NCBI RefSeq assembly: GCF_000243095.1
Contig: NZ_AHJE01000003.1
Location: 62,001 to 126,000 of the forward strand
Source: Cupriavidus basilensis OR16
Lineage (GTDB): Bacteria > Pseudomonadota > Gammaproteobacteria > Burkholderiales > Burkholderiaceae
Length of the DNA stretch: 64,000 nucleotides
Direction of reading: 5' to 3'
Shown: positions 27,548 through 37,147 of the stretch, in pieces
Numbering within the stretch: the stretch's first letter is position 1
How the letters are laid out: each line of letters begins with the position of its first letter
The notes under the pieces: generated by a model
Told to the model about the DNA's origin: nothing
Database searches by the model: none
What the model saw: only the letters and a program-made list of their open reading frames with translations
Position numbers and translations under genes: made by a program

Positions 27548-28732
27548 TCACAGGAAGCAGAAGGCGGCAGCTGCCAGCAGCGTGCCAGCGGCGGCGGCAA
27601 GCGGGCCGCTGAAGCTATGGCTGTGTGCCATCAGCGCCGTGGATACCAGGGGGCCGGCGATCTGGCCTACGCCATAAGCGGCGGTCATGATGGCAAGCAG
27701 GTTGAATGTCACGCGGTGGGCCACGCGTTTCGCGGCGGGCATGGCGATGGTCACGGTGCCAACGAACGTGCCGCCTACCAGCAGCGCGCTAGCCAGGTAG
27801 GCCACGGCCGAGTGGCTGAGCGCGGGCAGGATGACACCGGCTGCCTGCACCAGCAGGTTGAGCGCGAGCGCGCGCCGCGTGCCGAGGCGGCCATGCAGCG
27901 CATGCCAGAGAAAACATGAAGGTGCCGCGCCAAGCCCAAACGCGGCCCAGATATGGATCGGGTCGATGTGGCCGAGCGCGTCGCGCACAAAGAGCGGCAG
28001 GTAGGTTGCCGTGACGATATAGCCGAATCCCGCCAGCCCGTAGCTGGCCACCAGCGGCCACGGACCAGGGCCGCCGGCATTGGCCTCGCCCGTGGCGCTG
28101 GCGGCGGCATGCGGCTGGCGTGCTTGTGCGTGGCCGCCAAGATACGGCCATGCCGGCAGGCTCAGGATGGCGGCGCCACCGCCGATCGCCATCCACAGCA
28201 AGGGGCTGTGCCAACCGGCCAGGTTGCCGGCGGCGATCAGCTCGGCGGACAGCAGGATGCCGGCACCGACGCCCGAGAACAACAGCGGCGCACCATGCGG
28301 ATGGCCAACCACCTGGAACAGCCACACCGACGCGCAGATCAGCGCGATGGCGCTCAGCACGCCTGCCAGGAAGCGCACGCCGATGAAGAACCAGGGCGCG
28401 GCTGGCACTGCCAGCGCCAGCAGGCACAGGGCGCTGCCGACGAGTGCGATGCGGCAAAAGCGCGGCGCCGCGCGCTGCGGCATGCGGCTGACCGCGAGGG
28501 CGCCCACGAGATAGCCCGCGTAGTTGGCGGAGGCGGCAAGCGAGCCCGCGCTGACGCTCAGCAGGCCGTCGCGCACCATCAGCGGATACATGCCGGTGAA
28601 TGCAAAGCGCCCGAAGCCCATGCCTACCGCCATCACCAGCGCGGCGGCCAGCGACGGCATCCAGGACGGCATGGCATTGCCCACCTGGTCCAAGGTGCGC
28701 GATGCCACGTCGGCGGGCGAGGTCCTAACCAT
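27548..28732 (-). CDS. YbfB/YjiJ-type MFS transporter
   Basis: A 394-residue 12-helix protein. The first helix reads [21 protein letters not shown], the GxGRF pattern of the YbfB/YjiJ group of the major facilitator superfamily; later helices include [19 protein letters not shown] and [20 protein letters not shown]. Substrate unknown. ATG 28732 overlaps the end of the upstream LysR gene by 8 bp, showing coupled translation, and a longer start at 28840 would lie within that gene. Cotranscription with a LysR gene on the same strand is less usual than divergent order. Confidence 0.88.
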   Translation of the reverse strand: MVRTSPADVASRTLDQVGNAMPSWMPSLAAALVMAVGMGFGRFAFTGMYPLMVRDGLLSVSAGSLAASANYAGYLVGALAVSRMPQRAAPRFCRIALVGSALCLLALAVPAAPWFFIGVRFLAGVLSAIALICASVWLFQVVGHPHGAPLLFSGVGAGILLSAELIAAGNLAGWHSPLLWMAIGGGAAILSLPAWPYLGGHAQARQPHAAASATGEANAGGPGPWPLVASYGLAGFGYIVTATYLPLFVRDALGHIDPIHIWAAFGLGAAPSCFLWHALHGRLGTRRALALNLLVQAAGVILPALSHSAVAYLASALLVGGTFVGTVTIAMPAAKRVAHRVTFNLLAIMTAAYGVGQIAGPLVSTALMAHSHSFSGPLAAAAGTLLAAAAFCFL

Positions 28733-29609
28733 GCTGCAACTCCTGCAAGAATGCCGCGTACGCTGAGGTGGCAAAGCCCGAGCGGCGCACCAGCAAGGTG
28801 TGCGAGGTACATACCGGCACGGTCTGCAGGTCCGCGGCATCGGGGTGCAGGGCGAGCAGCGACCTCGGCAGGATGGCCACGGCCGAGCCTGCCGTCACGC
28901 AGGCCAGGATCGCGTGGTAAGACGGCAGTTCCAGCACGTTCAGCGCCAGCCGGGAGCCCTCGCCGCTGGCCAGCCAGGCCTCGGCGCACTGCCGGTACGT
29001 GCAGCCGCGCGAGAACGTGGCCAGGCTGCGCAGCTTGATGTCCTGCGGCGCGCGCACCGGCGGGTGGCTGTGCGGCAGCACCAGCAGCAGCGCTTCGGAG
29101 AACAGGAACGTGCCCTCCAGGCCCGGCCCGAGTATGTCCATGTCGAGCGCATCCGGCGTGCCTTCGGAGGGATGCGCCACCACGGCGCAATCGATGCGAT
29201 GCGCCAGCAATGCATCGATCAAGGCTTGGGTGGTGCCGGTCTGGATCTCGATCCGCACATCCGGCCATTTGCCGTGGTAGCGCGCCAGCGGGCGGGGCAG
29301 CCGGCTGGCGGCCGCGCTTTCCATGCTGCCCACGCGCAGCGTGCCAGAGGGCACATCGCTGCGCATGGATTGCCGGGCCTCTTCGGCCAGCGCCAGCAGC
29401 CGCTCGGTGTAGCCCAGGAAACGCTGGCCTTCCGGCGTCAGGGTCATACGCTTGCTGTCGCGCAGGAACAGGGCGACGCCGAGCTCCTCTTCGAGTTGCT
29501 TGACGCGCGTGGTGACGTTCGACTGCACGCGGTCCAGGGTCTTGGCGGCCCGTGTGACGCTTTCTTCAAGCGCCACGGCCCGGAAAATCTCAAGTTCGGC
29601 CAGATCCAC
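28725..29609 (-). CDS. LysR family transcriptional regulator
   Basis: A 294-residue LysR protein. The N-terminal helix-turn-helix is MDLAELEIFRAVALEESVTR, AKTLDRVQSNVTTRVKQLEE and LGVALFLRDSKRMTLTPEG; the effector domain begins at TLRVGSMESAAASRLPRPLA. Its stop overlaps the MFS start by 8 bp, so it is probably cotranscribed with the transporter and nitronate monooxygenase and may respond to a substrate of these. Inducer unknown. Confidence 0.92.
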   Translation of the reverse strand: MDLAELEIFRAVALEESVTRAAKTLDRVQSNVTTRVKQLEEELGVALFLRDSKRMTLTPEGQRFLGYTERLLALAEEARQSMRSDVPSGTLRVGSMESAAASRLPRPLARYHGKWPDVRIEIQTGTTQALIDALLAHRIDCAVVAHPSEGTPDALDMDILGPGLEGTFLFSEALLLVLPHSHPPVRAPQDIKLRSLATFSRGCTYRQCAEAWLASGEGSRLALNVLELPSYHAILACVTAGSAVAILPRSLLALHPDAADLQTVPVCTSHTLLVRRSGFATSAYAAFLQELQHG

Positions 29610-29777
29610 GGTAATCCTTCAGTCGAATTTTGTTCTTAAAACAAGAACATGATATTGAAAACTATCATGCATAGGGATTGATAAGTCAAGAAAGTCCTGA
29701 CGCCAGCGGGGTGGGCGGAGCCGGAGAAAATCGGGGGGGCCTGCTGTTCAGCAGCGTTCAGTGGTATTAAGCGGTGT

Positions 29778-30679
29778 TTAATGGCGTTTTCGGCGAATAG
29801 ACGGCGCCGGGAGATAGCGGGCGCGCAGGGTATCCAGAAGCACTGGCAGTGCCGGGGCAGGATTGCCTGCCGCATAGACCACGGCCACGCCGATAGTACC
29901 TTGTAGACCACACCGGTGCGCGCCATCGCTTGCAGGGAGGACGGCACCAGCGCTACGCCCTGGCCATCGGCTATCAGGCCGAGCAGCACATGGTGGTCCG
30001 CCGGTTCCGGCACGCGCGGCGGCGCAAAGCCGAGCGCGCGGAACACGCCCTCGTAGTGGTCGAAGTAGGCAGCGTTGAGCTTGCGCTGAGCCCAGAACAG
30101 CGGATCGTCCTGCAACTCCAGCAGGGAGAGGCGCTTGCGCCTGGCCAGCCGGTGCGTGGCCGGTAAAGCTGCCACCAGCGGATCGTCGAACAGGCGCTCC
30201 ACCACCAGCTCGCCGGTGGCCGATGGCAGGCCGATCAGCGCCGCGTCCAGCGCGCCGCGGCGCAGGTCGGCGATGGACTGCTGCGAGATCTGGCGTTTTT
30301 GCAGCAGCCGGACCTCCGGCGCCCGCGCCTGCAATGCCGGCGCCAGCCAGGTGAACAGGGCGGCATCGCACACGGTAGTGATGCCCAGGCGCAGCCCGCT
30401 GTTGCGAGTGGCGCGCTGCCGAGCGCGGGTGAGCAGGGCGTCGGCGCTGGCCAGCAGCTCGCGCGCTTCGGGCAGCAGGCGGCTTCCCGCCGGGGTCAAT
30501 GCCACGCCATTGCGATCGCGCTCGAACAGGCGCGCGCCAATGGTGTCCTCCAGCGCCTGGATCTGCCGCGTCAGCGGCGGCTGCGTGATCGACAAACGTT
30601 CTGCCGCGCGGCGAAAGCTCAGTTCATCCGCAACGGCGACGAAATACTGCAATTGCCAGAGTTCCAGGCGGATTTGCAT
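29778..30679 (-). pseudogene. LysR family regulator, frameshifted near the C-terminus
   Basis: The first 260 residues are normal LysR: LWQLQYFVAVADELSFRRAA, ERLSITQPPLTRQIQALED and TIGARLFERDRNGVALTPAG, then an effector domain. After GVVYKVL at about 29895 the frame is lost: the original frame continues with unrelated Trp/Arg-rich sequence to 29636, whereas the next frame holds the proper family ending, TIGVAVVYAAGNPAPALPVL followed by LDTLRARYLPAP, with a stop at 29778. A small indel explains this. DNA binding may survive but effector response is likely impaired. It is divergent from the carboxymuconolactone decarboxylase-type gene, its expected target. Confidence 0.75.
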
Positions 30680-30698
30680 CGGCTAGCCGGCTTGTCTT

Positions 30699-30719
30699 GT
30701 GATACGCGAAAGGTATCAC
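30699..30719. promoter_or_regulatory. LysR box between LysR gene and CMD-family gene
   Basis: GTGATAC (30699-30705) and GTATCAC (30713-30719) are perfect inverted arms separated by 7 bp, containing the T-N11-A core typical of LysR operators. The site lies 20 bp before the LysR start and 78 bp before the CMD gene. Confidence 0.65.
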
Positions 30720-30796
30720 GCCGAAGGCATTGGCGGCGTGCGAACGCGCTGGCTAAGCTTGCCTCACCGTCAACCCAAGGCAAAAAAGGAAACCGC

Positions 30797-31594
30797 ATGA
30801 ACGCCCAGACCATGTCCCTCGGCCACGCTCAACTGGCCGCCCTTGAACAAACGACCGAGCCCTCGATCCTCGATGCGTTGCGCGATATCGCGCCCGACCT
30901 GGCGAGCCTGGCGATCGGCTTTGTCTATGGCGAAATCTATCCACGCCCCGGGCTCGACTTGCGGCAACGGCAACTCGTCACCGTCGCCGCGCTTGCCGCG
31001 ATGGGCGGGCTGGAGCCGCAGCTCAAATTCCATCTGGCGGGCGCGTTGCACGCGGGTTGCACGCCGGACGAGCTGGTGGAGCTGATGAACCATCTCGTGG
31101 TGTATGCCGGGTTTCCGGCGGCGCTCAATGGTGTGGCCGCCTGCAGGGCCGTCTTCGCGAAGGAGGGCGTTGCCGTCAATGGCGGCACGCAGGTGCCGGC
31201 GCCCGTGTCCACCGGCTCGCGCTTCGATACGGGCCTTGCCAGCTTGCGCGAGATCGACGGAGAAGCTGGCGAGCACGTGCTGGCCTCGCTAGAGGACATA
31301 GCGCCCGACCTCGGCCGCTACATCATCGAGTTTGCCTTCGGCGACATCTACACCCGGCCCGGGCTCGACCTGGTATCCCGGGAACTGGTGACCGTGGCCG
31401 CGCTGACAGCGATGGGCTCGGCCGCGCCGCAACTCAAGGTGCATATGCATGGCTTGCTGAACGTGGGCGGCACGCAGGAGCAAATGGTGGAAGCCATCAT
31501 CCATCTCGCGGCCTACGCGGGATTTCCGCGCGCCATCAATGCGGCGCTGGCAGCAAAGGAAGTGATGGCCGCGCGCGCGCAGCGCCGGGTTTGA
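30797..31594 (+). CDS. Tandem carboxymuconolactone decarboxylase (CMD)-fold protein
   Basis: A 265-residue protein with two CMD domains. Each has the same order: DIAPDLASLAIGFVYGEIYP, PGLDLRQRQLVTVAALAAMG and HAGCTPDELVELMNHLVVYA in the first; DIAPDLGRYIIEFAFGDIYT, SRELVTVAALTAMGSAAPQL and GGTQEQMVEAIIHLAAYAGF in the second. The first carries one Cys (HAGC) but neither domain has the CxxC of AhpD peroxidases, so decarboxylase or lactone chemistry, or a non-redox role, is more likely. Start is ATG 30797 behind AAGGAAAC. It is divergent from the frameshifted LysR gene, its likely regulator, across a LysR box. Confidence 0.85.
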   Translation: MNAQTMSLGHAQLAALEQTTEPSILDALRDIAPDLASLAIGFVYGEIYPRPGLDLRQRQLVTVAALAAMGGLEPQLKFHLAGALHAGCTPDELVELMNHLVVYAGFPAALNGVAACRAVFAKEGVAVNGGTQVPAPVSTGSRFDTGLASLREIDGEAGEHVLASLEDIAPDLGRYIIEFAFGDIYTRPGLDLVSRELVTVAALTAMGSAAPQLKVHMHGLLNVGGTQEQMVEAIIHLAAYAGFPRAINAALAAKEVMAARAQRRV

Positions 31595-31609
31595 GGGCGC
31601 GCCGCTGCT

Positions 31610-32533
31610 TCACGGCGGCGCAGTCGGATCGAGTTCGGCTTGCAAGAGCGCCGCCGCCCATTCGATGAAGGCACGGACCTTTGCCGTCAGGTGCCGGTTG
31701 CGCGGATACAGCGCCACGATCGGCAACGTTCCCGCATTCCAGTCGGGCAGCACGGGCACCAGGCGGCCGCTGGCGAGGTGCTCGCGCAGCACACGGTTGT
31801 CCGGGCTTTGCATCAGGCCCATGCCGGCCACCGCGGCTGCGGTGTATGTGTCGGCATCGTTCGCGGCCACCCAGTGCGGCCGGCTGATTTCATGGGCTTC
31901 ATCCGCGCGCCGGAAGTCGAAGGGAAACACGCGCCCGGTCTTGGCCGAGAAGAAGTTCACGAAATGATGCTGCTCAAGGTCCGCCAGCGTGGCGGGCGTG
32001 CCATGGCGCTGCAGGTAATCCGGGGCCGCGCAGGTTACCACCGCCATTGAGCCGAGTTGCCGCGCAACCAGGCTTTCGTCGTGCACCAGGCCGCCACGGA
32101 TGACGCAATCCACGCCCTCGGCAATCAGGTCCACCGGGCGGTCCGAGCTGCCGAGTTCCAGCACCACCTGCGGGTAGCGGCGGAAGAAGTCCGGCAACGC
32201 CGGCGCAATCGCGTGGCGGCCGATGGCGGCCGGCACGTCTACGCGCAGGCGTCCCGCCGGCGTTACCACGGCATGGCCCAACGCGGCTTCCAGCTCGTTC
32301 ATTTCCTGCAGCATGGCAACGGCCCGCTGATGGTAGAGCATACCGTCGTCGGTCAGGCTCAGGCGCCGCGTGGTGCGATGCAGGAGGCGCACGCCCAGAT
32401 GCGTTTCCAGGTCCTGGATGATGGTAGTGACGCGTCCCTTGGGCAGGTGCAGCGCCGTGGCCGCGCGGGAGAAGCTGGCGAGCTCCACCACCCGGACGAA
32501 GACCTCCATGGACTTGAAACGGTCGATACGCAT
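31610..32533 (-). CDS. LysR family transcriptional regulator (AaeR/DmlR-like branch)
   Basis: A 307-residue LysR protein beginning MRIDRFKSMEVFVRVVELAS, with HTH core ATALHLPKGRVTTIIQDLET and HLGVRLLHRTTRRLSLTDDG. The effector domain opens at RLRVDVPAAIGRHAIAPALP and includes PDYLQRHGTPATLADLEQH, as in the group of LysR regulators that control single oxidoreductase genes. It is divergent from an aldo/keto reductase gene, its probable target. ATG 32509 is a possible alternative start. Confidence 0.92.
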   Translation of the reverse strand: MRIDRFKSMEVFVRVVELASFSRAATALHLPKGRVTTIIQDLETHLGVRLLHRTTRRLSLTDDGMLYHQRAVAMLQEMNELEAALGHAVVTPAGRLRVDVPAAIGRHAIAPALPDFFRRYPQVVLELGSSDRPVDLIAEGVDCVIRGGLVHDESLVARQLGSMAVVTCAAPDYLQRHGTPATLADLEQHHFVNFFSAKTGRVFPFDFRRADEAHEISRPHWVAANDADTYTAAAVAGMGLMQSPDNRVLREHLASGRLVPVLPDWNAGTLPIVALYPRNRHLTAKVRAFIEWAAALLQAELDPTAPP

Positions 32534-32592
32534 AGTGGCGGCGGTGTGGCTGATTGTTCTTTTTATCGGAAACAGTGATTTCTATAGATGCT

Positions 32593-32623
32593 AGTTTATT
32601 CGCATATGGTTGCACAATAAACT
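32593..32623. promoter_or_regulatory. Inverted repeat in the LysR / aldo-keto reductase divergent promoter
   Basis: AGTTTATT (32593-32600) is mirrored by AATAAACT (32616-32623) with a 15-bp spacer, in an AT-rich stretch between the two divergent genes. It is a candidate operator; its long spacer does not match the strict T-N11-A form. Confidence 0.4.
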
Positions 32624-32658
32624 CACTTCATCGCCTAACCGATAGAAGTGAGATCGAG

Positions 32659-33672
32659 ATGACTCAATCCCAAGACATGGCTTTCACCGCCCTCGGCACG
32701 CAGGGCCCGCAACAGGTTTCCGCCCTCGGCCTTGGCTGCATGGGCATGTCCGATCTGTACGGCGCCAGCGACGAGGCACAGAGCATCGCCACTATCCATG
32801 CGGCGCTGGATGCAGGCATCAACCTGCTGGATACCGGGGATTTTTACGGTGCGGGCCATAACGAGATGCTGCTCGGCCGGGCGCTGAAAGGCCGGCGCGA
32901 CCAGGCGCTGATCTCGGTCAAGTACGGCGCACTGCGCTCGCCCGACCACAGCTGGCTCGGCATGGACGGCCGTCCCGCGGCGGTGAAGAACTTCGCCGCC
33001 TACAGCCTTCAGCGCCTCGGCACCGATCACATCGACATCTACCGGCTGGCCCGGCACGATCCAGCGGTGCCCGTGGAGGACACCATCGGCGCGGTCGCCG
33101 ACCTGGTCAAGGCGGGCTATGTACGCCATATCGGCTTGTCCGAGGTTGGCCCGGAGATCATCGCGCGGGCCCACAAGGTGCACCCCATCAGCGACCTGCA
33201 AATCGAGTACTCGCTGCTCAGCCGCGGCCCGGAAGCGAGAATTTTCCCGCTGCTGAAGACGCTCGGCATTGGCGTGACCGCCTATGGCGTGCTGTCGCGG
33301 GGGCTGCTCGGCGGCTCGAAGCCTCAGGGGCCGGCGGATTTTCGTAGCCACCTGCCGCGCTTCAGCGGAGAAAACCTGAACCGCAACCAGCGGCTGGTGG
33401 CCGCCCTCGGCCAAGTGGCGCAAGGGCTGGGCGCCACCGGTGTGCAGGTGGCGATTGCGTGGGTGCTGGCCAAGGGCAGCGAGCTGGGCCTGCAGATGGT
33501 GCCGCTGGTCGGTTCGCGCACGCTGGCGCAGCTCGAAGGCGCGCTGGGTGCGCTGCGGCTGACGCTATCCGCGGCGGACATGGCCCTGATCGAGCAAGCC
33601 GTGCCGGAGCAGGCCGTGGCCGGCACCCGCTACGCTGCGGAGCAGATGGCGTTTCTTGACAGCGAGCGTTGA
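32659..33672 (+). CDS. Aldo/keto reductase
   Basis: A 337-residue NADPH-dependent TIM-barrel oxidoreductase. [20 protein letters not shown] opens the barrel; the catalytic set is Asp and Tyr in [19 protein letters not shown] and Lys in [10 protein letters not shown], with [20 protein letters not shown] holding the fourth position, where the usual His is replaced in the RLARHDP segment by a shifted His. [19 protein letters not shown] binds the cofactor phosphate. It reduces aldehydes or ketones; substrate unknown. It belongs to the AKR11/13-like group and is divergent from the LysR gene. Confidence 0.9.
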   Translation: MTQSQDMAFTALGTQGPQQVSALGLGCMGMSDLYGASDEAQSIATIHAALDAGINLLDTGDFYGAGHNEMLLGRALKGRRDQALISVKYGALRSPDHSWLGMDGRPAAVKNFAAYSLQRLGTDHIDIYRLARHDPAVPVEDTIGAVADLVKAGYVRHIGLSEVGPEIIARAHKVHPISDLQIEYSLLSRGPEARIFPLLKTLGIGVTAYGVLSRGLLGGSKPQGPADFRSHLPRFSGENLNRNQRLVAALGQVAQGLGATGVQVAIAWVLAKGSELGLQMVPLVGSRTLAQLEGALGALRLTLSAADMALIEQAVPEQAVAGTRYAAEQMAFLDSER

Positions 33673-33733
33673 GCGGCTGGCCGCGGATCATTCGATGTCC
33701 AACCGCCGCGCCGCCGCACTGAAGGCGATTTAG

Positions 33734-34048
33734 CTATTGCGATGGTTGGGATTGCGCGGGTTGTTGCCGCGAATGCCGCCGCGCCGGTGCCGGCCGCGCC
33801 AGGAGCGCGCGGATCGACGCAAGGTAGTGGTCCCCAACCTCCCGGCTGGCCCGGTTCGACTGGGCGCGCAGGGTGCGGCGGGCCGGTGGCGCGATATTCA
33901 GGCTGCGGCAGATCGTGGACAGGTATGGCTTGCGGTCTCCCGCCAGCCGCTGCGCCGCGGCTTGCACCGCCGCATCGCCTACCCGTGCGCGCAGCCAGGC
34001 CAGGACCTGCCTGTCGTATTCGTTCTGTACCCGGACCAGGTGTTCCAT
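33734..34048 (-). CDS. Small protein of unknown function under SOS-type control
   Basis: A 104-residue basic, helical protein from ATG 34048, preceded by GGGAG at 6-nt spacing (a longer start at 34078 lacks a ribosome site and lies inside an operator). Visible features: MEHLVRVQNEYDRQVLAWLR, GDAAVQAAAQRLAGDRKPYL and STICRSLNIAPPARRTLRA, then a Pro/Gln/Arg-rich tail. The middle part could be a helical DNA- or protein-binding element, but no family is recognised. Two LexA-type boxes directly upstream (34067-34101) indicate repression by LexA and induction by DNA damage. Confidence 0.65.
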   Translation of the reverse strand: MEHLVRVQNEYDRQVLAWLRARVGDAAVQAAAQRLAGDRKPYLSTICRSLNIAPPARRTLRAQSNRASREVGDHYLASIRALLARPAPARRHSRQQPAQSQPSQ

Positions 34049-34066
34049 GAGTGGCTCCCGTAGATA

Positions 34067-34101
34067 CTGTTCATCCATACAGTTACTGTAAATATATACA
34101 G
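34067..34101 (-). promoter_or_regulatory. Two tandem LexA (SOS) boxes
   Basis: CTGT-N8-ACAG occurs twice in 35 bp: 34067-34082 (spacer TCATCCAT) and 34086-34101 (spacer AAATATAT). The second has the extended form TACTGT...ACAGTA, matching the enterobacterial SOS-box consensus at every conserved position. The boxes lie 19 bp upstream of the ATG at 34048 on the minus strand, in an AT-rich pocket fitting a promoter. Confidence 0.8.
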
Positions 34102-34161
34102 TAATCTGGTTTTTTCAAGGATGAATCTCACGGACCAGATACGGGGCCATCGTCCAGGGGA

Positions 34162-34422
34162 CTACAAAACCATGCTGGCGGCAGCGCTAGCGGCGGGGCG
34201 TTGCGCCAGGCGGGCGCGTCCGGCGGGCACAATGTCCAGGCGGATGCGCTGGCTCGGCGGCAGATCCGTTTCCGGGGACTTGCAGGCTGGCACCGCGTCA
34301 TGCCGAGGCGGGTGGCTGTCGCGCAGGGCAGGATGGTGCTTGTCCACCCAGCGTGCCGCTCTCCAGAGCGCGAAGATGCAGGCAACCGCATAACTGCAGT
34401 AGATGAGGATCAGCATAAGCAC
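34162..34422 (-). CDS. Small single-pass membrane protein, unknown function
   Basis: An 86-residue protein starting MLMLILIYCSYAVACIFALW, one membrane helix, followed by a basic segment RAARWVDKHHPALRDSH and a Pro/Arg/Ala-rich tail. GAGG lies 5 nt before ATG 34422, supporting translation. No family recognised. It lies on the same strand upstream of the SOS-controlled gene but is separated by the LexA boxes, so the two are probably separate units. Confidence 0.5.
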   Translation of the reverse strand: MLMLILIYCSYAVACIFALWRAARWVDKHHPALRDSHPPRHDAVPACKSPETDLPPSQRIRLDIVPAGRARLAQRPAASAAASMVL

Positions 34423-34762
34423 CTCGCTTCGCGCCCGCTTGGGGACGAGTGGTTTTAGAAGGTGCGAGTATGCGCAAGATCACTCTCGGCGCGATATCAC
34501 TCGATAGGGGGAGGCGGGTGGCCGCGCGGGCCGCAAAGCCAGGCGGGTGGCCGTTCTGGCGAAAATACTGCAGTCCGCCTGGGAAACAATTGTTTGCAGT
34601 TCACCCGGCCAGTGCAGGCCCGGGCTGTGTTGCCGGGGAACGCAAATCAGGTGCGCCGCCTTGCCAGGTCTTCACCCCGCGCACGCGCTGCATCGCCCGC
34701 CAGAAAGCCGGCGATGCGCGCGTTTGGCGGCCCGGGCCTCAACCACGCGCTTTGTATGGATA
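34423..34762. other. Intergenic region, no recognised gene
   Basis: About 340 bp between the small membrane protein and the 3' end of the ppk1 remnant. No gene, terminator or repeat stands out. Short open frames are not supported by ribosome sites. Confidence 0.4.
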
Positions 34763-36871
34763 TCAAGCGAGCTTCCATCTGAGGGTGTCCTGCGCGGATA
34801 CGGGCTGGCGGCCCCGCTTGCGCCGGTAGTTGCCGTCCGCATCCATTTCCCAGGTGTCGCGGTTGTCCTTCAGGTAGACCTTCAGGCCTTCCGCGATCAC
34901 GCGATCCTTGAGGTCTTTGTCCAGCACGGGGAAGCACACCTCGATACGCCGGAAAAAGTCGCGGTCCATCCAGTCGGCGCTCGATAGCCGCACGTCCTCG
35001 GCCTTGTCGTTGTAGAAGTAGAAGATCCGCGCATGTTCCAGGAACTGGCCAAGCACGGAGCGCACCCGGATATTTTTCCGACAGGCCCGGAATGCCGGGC
35101 CGCAGCGCGCAGGCCCCGCGCACGAAGAGCTCGATGCGCGCGCCGTCGCAGGATGCCTGGTACAGGGCATCGATGATCTTTGGCTCCAGCAATGCATTCA
35201 TCTTGGCGATGATCAGTCCCTTGCGGCCTGCCCTGGCGTGCTTGCCTTCGCGGCGGATGGCTTCGAGCAGCGCCGTGTGCATGGTGAACGGCGATTGCCA
35301 GAAATGCGCCAGCGTGCCGGGGTGGCCGAGCCCGGTCAGCTGGGAGAACACGTTGGCCACGTCGTCGACGATCGCTTCCTTGCAGGTAAACAGGCCGAAG
35401 TCGGTGAAGCTCCTGGCCGTCTGCGAGTGATAGTTGCCGGTGGCGATATGGGCGTAGCGCCTGAGCTTTTTCCCTTCGCGCCGCACTACCAAGGCCATCT
35501 TGGCATGCGCCTTGTAGCCAACCACGCCGTACACCACATGCGCGCCGGCTTCTTCGAGCTGGGCTGCCCAATTGATATTGGCCTGCTCATCGAAGCGCGC
35601 GAGCAATTCCACCACCACGCTGACTTCCTTGCCTCTGCGCGCTGCGCCGATCAGCGCCTCCAGCAGGGCTGAGTCGTTGCCGGCTCGGTATACCGTCTGC
35701 TTGATGGCCATCACCTCCGGATCTTCCGCAGCCTATCGCCATCGCGGATGGCGCGGAACATGTCGGGCTGGCCCTGCAGCGCTTTGGGCAGGCCGGGCCG
35801 GCACGGCGGGTACTTCAGGTCGTCGCGGGCCACGCTGTCCGGGACCGGCAGCAAGCGCACCAGGTTGACCGGGCCATTCACCGAAAACACCTCACCGTCT
35901 TCCAGGCCGAACTGGTTCTGCAGGAACCGGGTCATCTCGTCGGAGCAGTTGTCCGCGACTTCGAGCCGTACCGCATCGCCAAAATGCCGCTGCGGCAATT
36001 CGCCCTGCAGCGCATCGCGCAGGTTCTTGATTTCTTCCTCGTCAACGAACAACTCGCTATTGCGGGTGACGCGGAACTGATAGCAGCCGCGCACGCGCAT
36101 GCCGGGAAACAATTCGCAGACGTGGGCATGCAGGATGGAAGACAGGAACACGAAGCCGTGTTCGCAGCCGGATATCTCCTTTGGCAGCAGGATCACGCGG
36201 GGCAGGGCCCGGGGCGCTTGCACGATGGCCGCATTTGCCTCCCGGCCAAAGGCATCCTTGCCTTCGAGCTCCACGGCGAAGTTCAGGCTCTTGTTGAGCA
36301 CGCGTGGAAACGGATGCGCGGGGTCCAGGCCGATGGGGGTGAGCACCGGCATCAGCTCGCGGAAGAAATAGCTGCGGATCCACTCACCCTGTTCCTGCGT
36401 CCAGTGCGGACGGCGCAGGAAGCGGATCCCCTCGCGATCCAGGTCCGGAACCAGCACTTCGTTGAACAGGCGGTACTGTTCCGCGACCAGCTTGTGGGTG
36501 CGGGCGCTGACAAGCGCGTAGATCTGGCGTACGTCCAGGCCGTCGGGGCCGGTGGTCGCCGGCGCCTGCAGCTTGATCTTTTCTTTCAGGCCGGCAACGC
36601 GGATCTCGAAGAACTCGTCCAGGTTGCTGCTGAAGATACAGAGGAAGCGCAATCGCTCCAATAACGGGATGTCGGGGTTCTCGGCCTGGGCGAGCACGCG
36701 CCGGTGGAACTCCAGCTGGCTGGCCTCGCGGTTCAGGAATAGCTGCTGCGTGTTGGCGCCGAAGTTGGCGCTGGCGCTGGCGAGGAAATCCGATGGCGCG
36801 CCGTGAACGTCACTCGTGGCCAAGGGGAGGGAAGGGGCGATCTCAAGTGGAGCTGCCGAGCCTTCTTCCAT
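34763..36871 (-). pseudogene. ppk1: Polyphosphate kinase 1, split by two frame lesions
   Basis: Three frames together give a full-length PPK1 of about 700 residues. The N-terminal frame from ATG 36871 holds LFLNREASQLEFHRRVLAQA and ERLRFLCIFSSNLDEFFEIR, ending after MFRAIRDGDRL. At about 35724-35735 the frame shifts to DPEVMAIKQTVYRAGNDS; the roughly 20 residues that normally precede it, containing the HHPYxSF motif, are missing. This frame contains HAKMALVVRR with the phospho-accepting His. A second shift at 35073-35077 (A5 where A4 is expected on the coding strand) leads to IRVRSVLGQFLEHARIFYF and the C-terminus. PPK1 makes polyphosphate from ATP. As written no intact enzyme is encoded. Confidence 0.87.
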
Positions 36872-37147
36872 AATGCGCTTCAATCCTTCTCGGGGAATGG
36901 ACCATCGTGTACCGATGATCTGTTGCAAATATATTACCGCGTGCCGCGGCGCTTGAGGAGTGGGCGCGGGGCACGTTTCCCAATCTGCGCCAGGGCTGTG
37001 TGGCTGGCAGGCCACGGACACCTGCTGGGGAGGAGAGCCTGGCCGTGGCCGCCTTGCGGGAAAACCCTGCTGTGAGCGAGGCCCTGCGCCCAAGGGGAAT
37101 TGCAGCTACCCTGTCGCGCAGTAATGGACTGACACCGAGAAAACACA

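Noticed and set aside
34121-34393. Plus-strand frame beginning just after the SOS boxes
   Set aside because: It has an ATG close to AAGG but its product is low-complexity and lies opposite a more convincing small membrane-protein frame.
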